DNA of 40,031 bases from positions 532-40,562 of the IMG/VR virus record IMGVR_UViG_3300012005_000021. The stretch is one strand, 5' to 3'. Source of the stretch: a virus. The notes under the pieces were generated by a model, which saw only the letters and a list, made by a program, of their open reading frames with translations, did no database searches and had not been told where the DNA came from. A program made the position numbers and the translations under genes. Shown piece after piece: positions 13,420 to 22,038 of this stretch (positions within the stretch are counted from its first letter, which is position 1; every line of letters begins with the position of its first letter).

Positions 13420-14009
13420 TTTTATCAGTAGTGGTGTCAAGACTTCAAAAGGGTCAGTGGCAAAGAATAGAAGATGAATTTAAATTTGTAGACTATGAAC
13501 TAATAGTCCAAAAAGATATTACTAAAGCGTTATCTGAAGTTAAGGGTCGCTTTGTTTTGTTTTTAGAGGAAGACTCATCCTTCCTAAAAGGGCAACTAGA
13601 TAACTCCCTAGATATATTTAGGTTTAACCAATCATATAGGAAGTTAGCTATGGTAACATCTACTATAGACTATGATAGTGAGTTAAGCCCAGTTGGGTTG
13701 TCGTACAAAGACGGTGTAAAGCTGTCTGAAGTACATGGTGATGCTCAATACCCAGTATCTATAGGTTATCTATACGGTTCAATTATTAGGACTACTGCTA
13801 TTAAAAAGGCGGTTATAGCAATTAGGAAAGACCCACTATACCAATCAGTCCAGTTATCTGATTATTTTTGGTCTAATGGACTAAGGGTAGAGATGAACCC
13901 TAAGAGCGTCTACTATGCCCCACCAGATAGTAAACCAGAACTAAAATCTTATAAAATTAAGAAAAGTTCAGAATCATTAAAAGTATGGAAAAAAGAATTT
14001 ATACTTTGA
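13416..14009 (+). CDS. Glycosyltransferase-like protein (GT-A fold, family 2-like)
   Basis: A 197-residue protein. It begins like a GT-A glycosyltransferase (MILSVVVSRLQKGQWQ), has an alternating strand/helix plan, and carries FVLFLEEDSSF near residues 45-55, where family 2 enzymes have the metal-binding DxD on a buried strand. A later YLYGSIIRTTAI segment fits the acceptor side. It is shorter than a full enzyme (usually 230-300). Located directly before the collagen-repeat fibre gene, it could glycosylate virion proteins. Activity is inferred only from the fold pattern; the DxD is replaced by EDS. Confidence 0.5.
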   Translation: MILSVVVSRLQKGQWQRIEDEFKFVDYELIVQKDITKALSEVKGRFVLFLEEDSSFLKGQLDNSLDIFRFNQSYRKLAMVTSTIDYDSELSPVGLSYKDGVKLSEVHGDAQYPVSIGYLYGSIIRTTAIKKAVIAIRKDPLYQSVQLSDYFWSNGLRVEMNPKSVYYAPPDSKPELKSYKIKKSSESLKVWKKEFIL

Positions 14010-14064
14010 CACTTGAAGCTAAACGCTTATTAGAACATACTTAGCACTAAAGGAGAATTAAGCC

Positions 14065-16425
14065 ATTACAGTCAATATTAAAGATTTTGCGGTAGGCATC
14101 GTACAAACTGCACCGAGTCCCAATATATCGGGAACTACCCTAAGTTTACGGACTGGTGAAGGCTCTCGCATGCCTGTTGTCCCATTTTATGTAACAGGGA
14201 CTCCCCCAGGTTCACTAACTACTCTGGATAATTCTGAAAAATTACAGGTTACAAATGTCACTGGTGATGTGCTTACTATTGTACGTGCACAAGGTGGCAC
14301 TACTGCCCAGTATATTGTCGCTGGATGGATTATAGCTAACAGTTTATATTCTGATGATATTATCAATGGAATTACTGGTCCTACTGGAGCCACAGGAGCA
14401 ACTGGTCCTAACGGAGCCACAGGAGCAACTGGTCCTAACGGTGTAGATGGTCTTACTATACTTAATGGCTCAGGAGTACCTGCTTCTAGTTTAGGTATTA
14501 ATGGTGATTTCTATATAGATACTACTGCTCATACCGTCTATGGTCCCAAAGCCGCTGGTGCATGGGGTACTGCGACTAGCATTATCGGCCCCGTAGGTAC
14601 AACTGGTTCGACTGGTGCCACGGGCGCTACTGGTAGTCAAGGTATCCAGGGTATTCAGGGTGTCACTGGTACGACTGGTGCCACAGGCGCTACTGGAGCG
14701 ACTGGTGCAGCAGGTACTAATGGTTCAGTATGGTACTCAGCTTCTGGTATACCGTCAACCCTTCATTCTGATGGAGACTACTATCTAAATATTGCTAATG
14801 GTGATGTTTATGAACAAGTTTCAGGCGCATGGGGTAGTCCAATCGAGAATATACGTGGTCCAGCTGGGTCAGGAACTGGTGACGCCCTCGTTGCCAACCC
14901 GCTCTCACAGTTCGCCGCTACCACCTCACTACAGTTAAAAGGTGTTCTAAGCGACGAAACGGGTACGGGAGCAGCTGTATTTGCTACCTCTCCTGCGCTA
15001 GTAACCCCAACAGGCATAGTTAAGGGTGATGTCGGGCTAGGCTCGGTTGATAACACCTCGGATGCAGGTAAGCCTGTCTCAACCGCTCAAGCTACGGCCG
15101 ATAGCCTACGAGTCTTAAAAGCGGGTGATACGATGACAGGCGACCTGACAATCTCTAAGTCTGCCCCGGCCGCTTATTTTACCGATACCGCCCAGACTGC
15201 TCCAGCAGGACGATGGCGCATTGACACATCAGGTGATGTATTCCGCTGGATTCGTTCAGCTACGGTATTGTTATCAATCAATAGTACTGGAACTATGACC
15301 GCCACTACTTTCTCTGGTGCTGGTACAAACCTGACGGGTACGGCCGCCTCGCTAACGGCTGGCAACGTCACAACCAATGCAAATCTGACTGGTGGGGTTA
15401 CATCAGTAGGAAATGCCACCACCGTGATTACGAACGCCAATCTAACAGGTGGGGTAACGTCGGTAGGTAACGCTGCTACCGTCGTCACTAATGCCAACTT
15501 AACAGGAGGGGGGACATCTGTTGGTAATGCCGCCACCGTGATTACGAACGCTAACTTGACTGGTGGAGTTACTTCGGTTGGCAACGCAACTACTGTCATC
15601 ACAAACGCCAACCTAACTGGTGATGTGACGAGTGTTGGTAACGCTACCACCCTAACAAATGCCCCCGTGATTGCTAAAGTCTTGACTGGCTACACTTCAG
15701 GTGCTGGAACCGTAGCAGCTACCGATTCAATCCTACAAGCTATTCAGAAACTTAACGGTAATGATGCTACAAATGCGAACCTGACAGGCCCAATCACCTC
15801 AGTTGGTAACGCAACCTCTATCGCCTCACAAACAGGAACAGGGACGAAGTTTGTTGTTGATACAAGCCCAACAATAGTAACTCCTCACATTAGCTCAATA
15901 GTAAATACAGGTACACTCACCCTACCAACCTCAACTGATACTTTAGTAGGACGAGCTACTACAGATACACTGACAGGTAAAAGCATATCGGGTGCAACTA
16001 ATACACTAACGAATATTGGGCCAAACTCATTAGCAACTGGAGCTACTAGTGCAAGTGTATTAACTTCTGAAACTACTACATCTTCAAGTTATGTTGATTT
16101 AACTACGCCTGGGCCAAGTGTTACGGTAACTATTGGGGCGAATGGTCTGGCACTAATAATAATAACCGCAAACATACAAAATAATACTTTGGGTGCGTAT
16201 TCGTTAGTTAGTTTTGTCGCTTCAGGCGCTAACACTATTGCGGCATCAAATAGCCAGGCTTTATTTAAGAAAAGTGAAAATGTATCCAATGACCTGCAGG
16301 CTAGTTGGTGTCAACTACTCACAGGACTAACGCCTGGCTCAACGACGTTTACATTAAAGTATGCAATTCTAACTGCCAGTACCGGTTCATTTTCAAATAG
16401 AAGAATAGCAGTAATTCCACTCTAA
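14065..16425 (+). CDS. Tail fibre with collagen-like repeats, ATT start
   Basis: An in-frame TAA at 14059-14061 and strong AAAGGAG at 14049-14055 force the start to ATT at 14065; the first ATG is 35 codons later (14170) with no ribosome site. The N-terminus then reads (M)TVNIKDFAVGIVQTAPSP, a form I know from other phage structural proteins. Total 786 residues. Gly-X-Y runs rich in GAT lie at about 102-128 and 175-218. A fibre motif GLGSVDNTSDAGKPVS lies near 325, then AGDTMTGDLTI. Five tandem 19-residue repeats lie at about 440-533. A beta-rich C-terminal domain follows. It is the likely receptor-binding fibre. Confidence 0.8.
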   Translation: MTVNIKDFAVGIVQTAPSPNISGTTLSLRTGEGSRMPVVPFYVTGTPPGSLTTLDNSEKLQVTNVTGDVLTIVRAQGGTTAQYIVAGWIIANSLYSDDIINGITGPTGATGATGPNGATGATGPNGVDGLTILNGSGVPASSLGINGDFYIDTTAHTVYGPKAAGAWGTATSIIGPVGTTGSTGATGATGSQGIQGIQGVTGTTGATGATGATGAAGTNGSVWYSASGIPSTLHSDGDYYLNIANGDVYEQVSGAWGSPIENIRGPAGSGTGDALVANPLSQFAATTSLQLKGVLSDETGTGAAVFATSPALVTPTGIVKGDVGLGSVDNTSDAGKPVSTAQATADSLRVLKAGDTMTGDLTISKSAPAAYFTDTAQTAPAGRWRIDTSGDVFRWIRSATVLLSINSTGTMTATTFSGAGTNLTGTAASLTAGNVTTNANLTGGVTSVGNATTVITNANLTGGVTSVGNAATVVTNANLTGGGTSVGNAATVITNANLTGGVTSVGNATTVITNANLTGDVTSVGNATTLTNAPVIAKVLTGYTSGAGTVAATDSILQAIQKLNGNDATNANLTGPITSVGNATSIASQTGTGTKFVVDTSPTIVTPHISSIVNTGTLTLPTSTDTLVGRATTDTLTGKSISGATNTLTNIGPNSLATGATSASVLTSETTTSSSYVDLTTPGPSVTVTIGANGLALIIITANIQNNTLGAYSLVSFVASGANTIAASNSQALFKKSENVSNDLQASWCQLLTGLTPGSTTFTLKYAILTASTGSFSNRRIAVIPL
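15382..15663 (+). repeat. Five tandem 57-bp repeats in the tail fibre gene
   Basis: Each unit encodes 19 residues of the form NLTGGVTSVGNATTVITNA. The protein copies differ at only a few positions (V/G, T/A, I/V) and codons have drifted, so this is not recent slippage. A sixth, partial unit (NLTGPITSVGNATSIAS) appears about 38 residues later. The regular repeat suggests a stacked beta shaft. Confidence 0.85.
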
Positions 16426-16497
16426 CCCCTAATCCTAAACAGAAAGTCTACTTGTAACTAATAACTAAAATAGGTATATGAATAAAGGTAAAATAAA

Positions 16498-16743
16498 ATG
16501 AATTTAGGATTAGGATTCGGAATATGGGGAGGTACATTTTTAGGCGAAGCGTACCTACCTATTAATCTAGTAGATTATACAAATAAACCTGAATTAGACA
16601 TAGGGTCAATTTCTCTAAATAGTAATATTGACGTTATTAGACCTTCATTAGATAGCAGTCGTGAGTCAGTATACTATGGGGTTACTTCTGATAAGCCAAC
16701 CCTGACAGTAGACATCAAACCAATAATAGGATTAAATAAGTAA
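16498..16743 (+). CDS. Small hypothetical protein after the tail fibre
   Basis: An 81-residue protein starting MNLGLGFGIWGGTFLGEA. The first 20 residues are glycine-rich and hydrophobic; the rest is polar with Asp/Ser. AAAGGTAAAATAAA precedes the ATG. It lies between the fibre and adaptor genes and is likely a minor tail protein. No family recognised. Confidence 0.55.
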   Translation: MNLGLGFGIWGGTFLGEAYLPINLVDYTNKPELDIGSISLNSNIDVIRPSLDSSRESVYYGVTSDKPTLTVDIKPIIGLNK

Positions 16744-16745
16744 AT

Positions 16746-17912
16746 ATGAAACTACGTTCTAAGAATATACTAACTCAAGGATTAGAGAAATCATACCTGA
16801 CCATCCCCATGGTCGCAGGGGCCGTATCAATAACAGTCTCCAACAATGACCGATTTGTAACTGCTCAGAAAATAATGATTGGCGAGATGGGGAATGAACG
16901 AACTGAGACAGTTACCCTAAGCGGTACTATAACTCCAGGGGCTGCCATGACAATTGGAGCTACTCTATACGCCCACGATGCCGACACCCCAGTTTATGTA
17001 TTAAAGTACGATAAAGTTCGATTCTATCGTTCAACTACGGGGTCTGCTGGAGCTTATAGCCAACTAGCCGAAGTGGTTGTAGATGTCGATAACTCTTCGC
17101 TAGAAACAGTCTATGACGATATAGCTGGTCTAACGAGTTACTTTTATAAGGTATCGTTCTACGGTACATACGATTCAACTGAAACAGATTTAAGCGACCC
17201 TATCCCTGGAATAGGTTACGGACGTAAGACAGTTGGTTTTCTACTTAATGAGTTCTTCGAGGAAGTATCCGATACAACCCAACAGCATATGTCAGTCCAA
17301 GGAGCTATAGCTTTAATTAATGAAGTGAATGACGATGTAATCTCTCAATCACGCCGTCCATATAGGATTTTGAAGACAAGCCAGCTACTAAACGTAGTCG
17401 CCAACAGTAAGCGTGTTGCGCTACCTACTAACCTGGTGAAATTTGATAGAATGCAATATATCAACGCCATAGACCAAAGAACTGATACTTACCGAAGAAT
17501 TAGTATGCAAGAATATGAAATGCTTGACTTTGATAATACTCTTGCATCTAACGATAAGCTAATCTATATATCTATAGATGAAACGACTAATGAACTGTGC
17601 CTATGGCCTGCCCCACTTACATCTGCTACAGGCGCAATCAATGTGTACTACTGGAAAGAGTTTACTGAAGTTACTAGTATGGCTGATGTACTAATAACAC
17701 CTACTCCTAGAATATATAAGATGTTCCTACTGGGACGCTACTACCTAAAGAGAGCTGTTACTGAACCTCAGTATATGTCAGTCTCTAGGTCATTTATGGG
17801 TGACTATAACACTGAGATAGTTAAATTACAACGTATGAATAAGTTGGATATGGGTACACCAATGAATATGAAACCCGATTCAGGCCATTCACGTGGTTTG
17901 AGACGGTTCTAA
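16746..17912 (+). CDS. Head-tail adaptor / tail tubular protein A-like
   Basis: A 388-residue protein. The C-terminal 200 residues have the helix-rich plan of the podovirus adaptor that docks below the portal (T7 gp11 type), including VQGAIALINEVNDDVISQSR near 190-208 and a late helix-turn-helix LLGRYYLKRAVTEP. The N-terminal 160 residues are beta-rich, with an Ig/fibronectin-like stretch (YKVSFYGTYDST) not present in the shortest adaptors. It overlaps the next gene by one base. Function assigned by order and fold pattern, not by clear identity. Confidence 0.6.
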   Translation: MKLRSKNILTQGLEKSYLTIPMVAGAVSITVSNNDRFVTAQKIMIGEMGNERTETVTLSGTITPGAAMTIGATLYAHDADTPVYVLKYDKVRFYRSTTGSAGAYSQLAEVVVDVDNSSLETVYDDIAGLTSYFYKVSFYGTYDSTETDLSDPIPGIGYGRKTVGFLLNEFFEEVSDTTQQHMSVQGAIALINEVNDDVISQSRRPYRILKTSQLLNVVANSKRVALPTNLVKFDRMQYINAIDQRTDTYRRISMQEYEMLDFDNTLASNDKLIYISIDETTNELCLWPAPLTSATGAINVYYWKEFTEVTSMADVLITPTPRIYKMFLLGRYYLKRAVTEPQYMSVSRSFMGDYNTEIVKLQRMNKLDMGTPMNMKPDSGHSRGLRRF

Positions 17913-20389
17913 TGGCTCAGCATCAAGTATTTGATATTAGTGGGGGGATGCAGAATGCTACTACTTGGCAGTTTAAGCAACCTAACGAAGTATATAACGC
18001 TGAGAATATGCGCTTTGACCGTGAAATCGGTGGGTCTGAACGACGACTTGGGTATTCTCTATTCAAAACATTCGCTGCTACTTATCCATTAGGAGCTTTT
18101 GAGGCGCAATTTGATACTGGTATTAAGATATTCTATGCTTATAATAATACTACCAATACAGTACTAAGTTATTATAACCCCACCACAGATACATCTACTG
18201 ATATTAAAACAGACTATCCATTAAATTGCAAACTGAGTTTTGTAATGAATGGCGGCGAACTATATGTAGCTGGTATGACTACGGATACATTGGCTAGGCA
18301 GACTATCCAGAATATTACTCCAGCACTAGCGATATCTTCTACTAGGAACTTATTTGGTGCTCCAAAAGCTCAGTTTATAGGTGAGAATAGTGGTGCTTTA
18401 TATGCTATGAACGTAGAAGTTAGTAGCACCGTTTATCCAGACAGGGCCTATGTGAGTTCCCCCCAGAGGGGCGCTATTACTTATGTAAACGCCGCTATAG
18501 ATAATACATATGCCCCTACCGACCTAGTCAATCAAGTTCCAGCAATGACAAGTGCTACTACTCCGTTCGGAACTACATCATCTTCAAGTGACCAAAGTGC
18601 AGGTAATGCATCATGGAATGCGTTTGATAGGAGCTACACTACTCGGTGGCTTGCTAATGCTATTACTGGTTGGGTTCGGTATGATTTCGGCTCAGGTAAC
18701 TCAAAAGTTATCAACTTCTACACCGTATCAGCCGAAACTGATTCCGCTAATATTAATCGTAGTCCTAAAACTTGGACCTTTGAGGGTTCTACTGACGGCA
18801 CTACGTGGACAACTCTTGATACTCAGACGAATGTTCCAGTCTGGACGGCCACTACAGAAGTTCGTACATATAAAACAAGTAATACGACGGCTTACCAATA
18901 CTACCGATTGAATATTTCAGTTAACCAGGGTGCTACTAACTTTGTAGGAACTGGCGAGTTTGGTCTTTTCTCATCCGTACAGACAAACTTTGAGATGCAA
19001 ATTAAGGTTGACTCTGCTCGTTATGTAAAGGTTGGCATGGATATAGACGTTTATAAAGCTGGTACAGATACTAAAATGTATACTATAGTCCCAACGTCAG
19101 TAGATAATTCAAAAGATACATTCAATTTCTTACCATTTACTAGTAGTATTTCAAGCGTAGACTCCACGACAGATTTATTCACCGTAGCTAGCACTACTAA
19201 CTTCCCTACTAGTCAACCGATTATATTTACATCTACGGGTACGGTTCCAGCACCCTTAGTTTCGGGAACTACTTACTATGTGATAAATATAAGTTCTACG
19301 ACATTCAAGGTAGCTAGTAGCTTATCCGATGCAAAAATTAGTGCTAACATTGACCTAACAGGGGCTGGTACTGGCACTATCAATGGCACTATGAGTTATC
19401 AGATGGCTAAGACAGATGAACTTTGGCTTAAAGATAGACAGGGAGATAGCACAGCTTGTATTTTATGGAATACAGACTATCGTTCTCCACAAACTGCTGA
19501 TTTCCTATTTATAGCTGCTGGTAAAACTGCCAGTACCGCTATTAGTGGGTGGGCATCATCAAATAATAGGATGAATATATTTACTACTTCTTCTCTTTGG
19601 CAATACGACAATGCTAACTTTATACCTATCTTTAAGGATATTGGCTGTATATCTAACGATACTATCTGTAGCAACGGTACTCATATCATATGGTTAGACG
19701 CAACTGGCAAGGTAAGGGCTAGAGATAGTAACGCTGGTACAGACCAAATTATCTCTAGGGCTATCAAGAATAAATACTTGAATAACCTATCTAGTACTAA
19801 TCTTTCTCAATCTTCTGCTGTTATGTACGATAGTAATTATAAATTAAGTGTTGGTGCTATTACCGTAGACGGTGTTTCTAAGATAACTCGTTTCATTTAT
19901 AACTTTGATATGAATATTTGGTGGAGAGAGGCTCACTCTAGGCGACAAGTATTCTCATTTGTTAGCAGTATTAGTGGAGTTGCTAGGTGTTACTTCTTAG
20001 ATGAGAACGGTAATATGTTCTTAGATGAAGACACTAACCTAGACTGGACGGATACAATCCCATGGTTTGTACAGTATGGACGCAGAACATTCGGACCTAA
20101 TAGGCTTACTCATTGGAGTGATTCAATTATGAAACCTCTTAATGGTATGTATTTCTATGCTACCAATATAGCTGGAGCAGTACTTAGGGTTAAAGCATAT
20201 GGGTCTAAAGATAACAACTGGCAGACTATTGGTCAACTAGTAGAACCAATTACTACAATAAATGTACCATCTAATCACCCTATTGAGGGAAGAGACTTTG
20301 ACTTTAAGGTAAGCGGTAATTCTAATAGCGCTCCAGCTAAAATTGAAGGATTTGAGGTGTGGTTTAGCGCAACTCAAACTAATATGTGA
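17912..20389 (+). CDS. Tail nozzle / tubular protein B-like with a discoidin-like domain
   Basis: An 825-residue beta-rich protein. The start (ISGGMQNATTWQFKQPNEVY, then ENMRFDREIGGSERRLGY) is typical of podovirus nozzle or stabilisation proteins that begin with a short loop and a GG...R.G motif. Residues about 213-352 form a separate F5/8-type (discoidin) module: ASWNAFDRSYTTRWLANA, WVRYDFGSG, PKTWTFEGSTDGTTWTTLDT. These modules bind carbohydrates. Residues 400-470 include another small beta module. The last 250 residues return to the propeller-like nozzle plan. It probably forms the distal tail tube and may touch cell-surface sugars. Confidence 0.7.
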   Translation: MAQHQVFDISGGMQNATTWQFKQPNEVYNAENMRFDREIGGSERRLGYSLFKTFAATYPLGAFEAQFDTGIKIFYAYNNTTNTVLSYYNPTTDTSTDIKTDYPLNCKLSFVMNGGELYVAGMTTDTLARQTIQNITPALAISSTRNLFGAPKAQFIGENSGALYAMNVEVSSTVYPDRAYVSSPQRGAITYVNAAIDNTYAPTDLVNQVPAMTSATTPFGTTSSSSDQSAGNASWNAFDRSYTTRWLANAITGWVRYDFGSGNSKVINFYTVSAETDSANINRSPKTWTFEGSTDGTTWTTLDTQTNVPVWTATTEVRTYKTSNTTAYQYYRLNISVNQGATNFVGTGEFGLFSSVQTNFEMQIKVDSARYVKVGMDIDVYKAGTDTKMYTIVPTSVDNSKDTFNFLPFTSSISSVDSTTDLFTVASTTNFPTSQPIIFTSTGTVPAPLVSGTTYYVINISSTTFKVASSLSDAKISANIDLTGAGTGTINGTMSYQMAKTDELWLKDRQGDSTACILWNTDYRSPQTADFLFIAAGKTASTAISGWASSNNRMNIFTTSSLWQYDNANFIPIFKDIGCISNDTICSNGTHIIWLDATGKVRARDSNAGTDQIISRAIKNKYLNNLSSTNLSQSSAVMYDSNYKLSVGAITVDGVSKITRFIYNFDMNIWWREAHSRRQVFSFVSSISGVARCYFLDENGNMFLDEDTNLDWTDTIPWFVQYGRRTFGPNRLTHWSDSIMKPLNGMYFYATNIAGAVLRVKAYGSKDNNWQTIGQLVEPITTINVPSNHPIEGRDFDFKVSGNSNSAPAKIEGFEVWFSATQTNM

Positions 20390-20643
20390 TGAGTTATGCT
20401 GACGCTGGCTTCAATAAATTCTACTCACGCTCTATTTCTAGTGCGCCTAGCATCAATAACCTACCTCAAATGTCTGCCGCAGCTGGTAGCAATATGATAA
20501 ACTTTGACCATAGCCCTACCAGTGGGTCGTTAGGTGATAAGATACAAGTAGGCGGTGTTATTATTGATGGTACAAATAGAAGAATTGTTATTCAAGACGA
20601 AAACGGTGTTGACGTAGGCTGGATTGGAAATCTAGATGCCTAA
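20386..20643 (+). CDS. Small tail protein (85 aa)
   Basis: Starts at the ATG that overlaps the previous TGA (ATGTGATG); a second ATG three bases on is equally possible. The end of the protein, GGVIIDGTNRRIVIQDENGVDVGWIG, resembles the C-terminal trimerising or tip segments of phage fibre proteins. It overlaps the next gene by eight bases. Role: minor tail or fibre component. Confidence 0.6.
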   Translation: MMSYADAGFNKFYSRSISSAPSINNLPQMSAAAGSNMINFDHSPTSGSLGDKIQVGGVIIDGTNRRIVIQDENGVDVGWIGNLDA

Positions 20644-21496
20644 TGGAATCGCTATTGCACAATCTGGCGTTCCAATCGAAACTGCTGCCGACTATAAGAA
20701 AGTCTATGATTCACGTGATAAGTTTTTAGAAATAGCCTTTCAAGGTACTATAGACATATCATTACCATATATTGCACCTACTAGTAGCACTACTGCTATA
20801 TATAATTCACCTATTACAGTAATATTGCATGGACTAAATTTCTTTCCGTTATTTGAGGCTAATATTAAACTTATTTCTGGTACTCCAGGGCTGAACCAAA
20901 CAGGCGAACCAGCTTCTTCTGAATATGACCCTAGCGTTGTAAATTCTTCTAAAAATGAACTAATATTTTTTACTAGATATTTGCCAACAGAAGGTCAAGT
21001 TGCTGTAACTTTTAGGGTTAAGTATAGGGTTTATAACCTAGATATAGAAAAACCTTATGTATCGAAAGCAGCTACATTTACTGGTTCTTCCACGCTTGGT
21101 AGTAGTATAGGAGCTAAATTTCTAGATGGTAGTACCTATAATTCAGTGGGGGATAAGTCTATGCTTGGATTCTCACTCGATACAACTAAAAAGACGATTG
21201 CGGTACATAGAGTAATCCAACAAACTATTAATAGTTATGGTTATAGTTATATCTATCATTATGCTGGGTATCCACCCTCTTATCTACTATGCAAACTTCC
21301 AACTCAGATATTTCTATCCTATTATTCTGGGTTTAATATCCCATGGAGAAATGAATATTATTCAACTTCTATTTATAATCAACTTGCTTTCACCATAGCA
21401 AACGGAGATTATATAGGGCTTCATGGTATTCAGTCCTCAATTATAGGTGACTTCTGTTTTGTAATATTAAAAGACCAGTTGAGTATATCAGAATGA
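20636..21496 (+). CDS. Tail-associated protein of unknown function (286 aa)
   Basis: A 286-residue beta-rich protein rich in Tyr, Ser and Ile (IYHYAGYPPSYLL and similar stretches), with the look of a receptor-contacting or tail-tip protein. Residues about 45-75 (SPITVILHGLNFFPLFEANI) resemble the opening of the next protein's second half, so the two may share a domain. It overlaps its neighbours on both sides by four to eight bases. No family recognised. Confidence 0.6.
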   Translation: MPNGIAIAQSGVPIETAADYKKVYDSRDKFLEIAFQGTIDISLPYIAPTSSTTAIYNSPITVILHGLNFFPLFEANIKLISGTPGLNQTGEPASSEYDPSVVNSSKNELIFFTRYLPTEGQVAVTFRVKYRVYNLDIEKPYVSKAATFTGSSTLGSSIGAKFLDGSTYNSVGDKSMLGFSLDTTKKTIAVHRVIQQTINSYGYSYIYHYAGYPPSYLLCKLPTQIFLSYYSGFNIPWRNEYYSTSIYNQLAFTIANGDYIGLHGIQSSIIGDFCFVILKDQLSISE

Positions 21497-21977
21497 AAAA
21501 AGCAGGGATACTATTTTCAGAAACAGACGTTACTACTTCGGACATTGAGTATGATAGTCGTAAGCAAAAAATGACAGTGGATATGGACCCAACACTCAAA
21601 CAGATTCAAGTATTACCTATGACTGGAGGAACTGTCATCACCGATACTGGTTCTGGAGGCGGATATTCTAAATTACTTTGCAATGAAGTATTATTTAGGG
21701 TACAACATAATATGCCGTTCATACCAAAGGTTGAGTCATATTATTATGTTACAAAAGCCGATAATCCACCAGCAGCACCTTCTCCAATAAATGGCACTGT
21801 TGGGGTTATGGAGATGAACAAATATTTACGGAAGTTGATGCTGTTTATATCACAGTCAGACACCAAGTATATTCTTGGGACCAAACTACTACATTCTATG
21901 GAGTAGGAAGTTATTGTGCGTTTAATTTTAGATATATGGTAACTAATTTACCAGCCATAACTAATCCTTCGGTCTAG
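21493..21977 (+). CDS. Tail-associated protein interrupted by a frameshift (-1)
   Basis: The frame from ATG 21493 encodes 137 residues and stops at 21904-21906, but from about 21804 the sensible sequence lies in the -1 frame, which is open to TAG 21975-21977. It reads GYGDEQIFTEVDAVYITVRH, then QVYSWDQTTTFYGVGSYCAF and a further 22 residues. Its FTEVDAVYITVRHQVY part resembles VAVTFRVKYRVYNL of the neighbouring 20636 protein. The shift falls at or near GTTGGGGTT (21799-21807). The joined protein would be about 161 residues. Either ribosomes slip at the GGGG, one G is missing from the assembly, or the gene is broken. Confidence 0.65.
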
Positions 21978-22038
21978 ACACTTTACACTATAACAATAAT
22001 ACATCATAATAAAACATAAATGAAAGCGAACAACTAAC

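Noticed and set aside
15174-15650. 158-residue minus-strand frame opposite the tail fibre repeats
   Set aside because: It mirrors the 57-bp tandem repeats and has no ribosome site or promoter.
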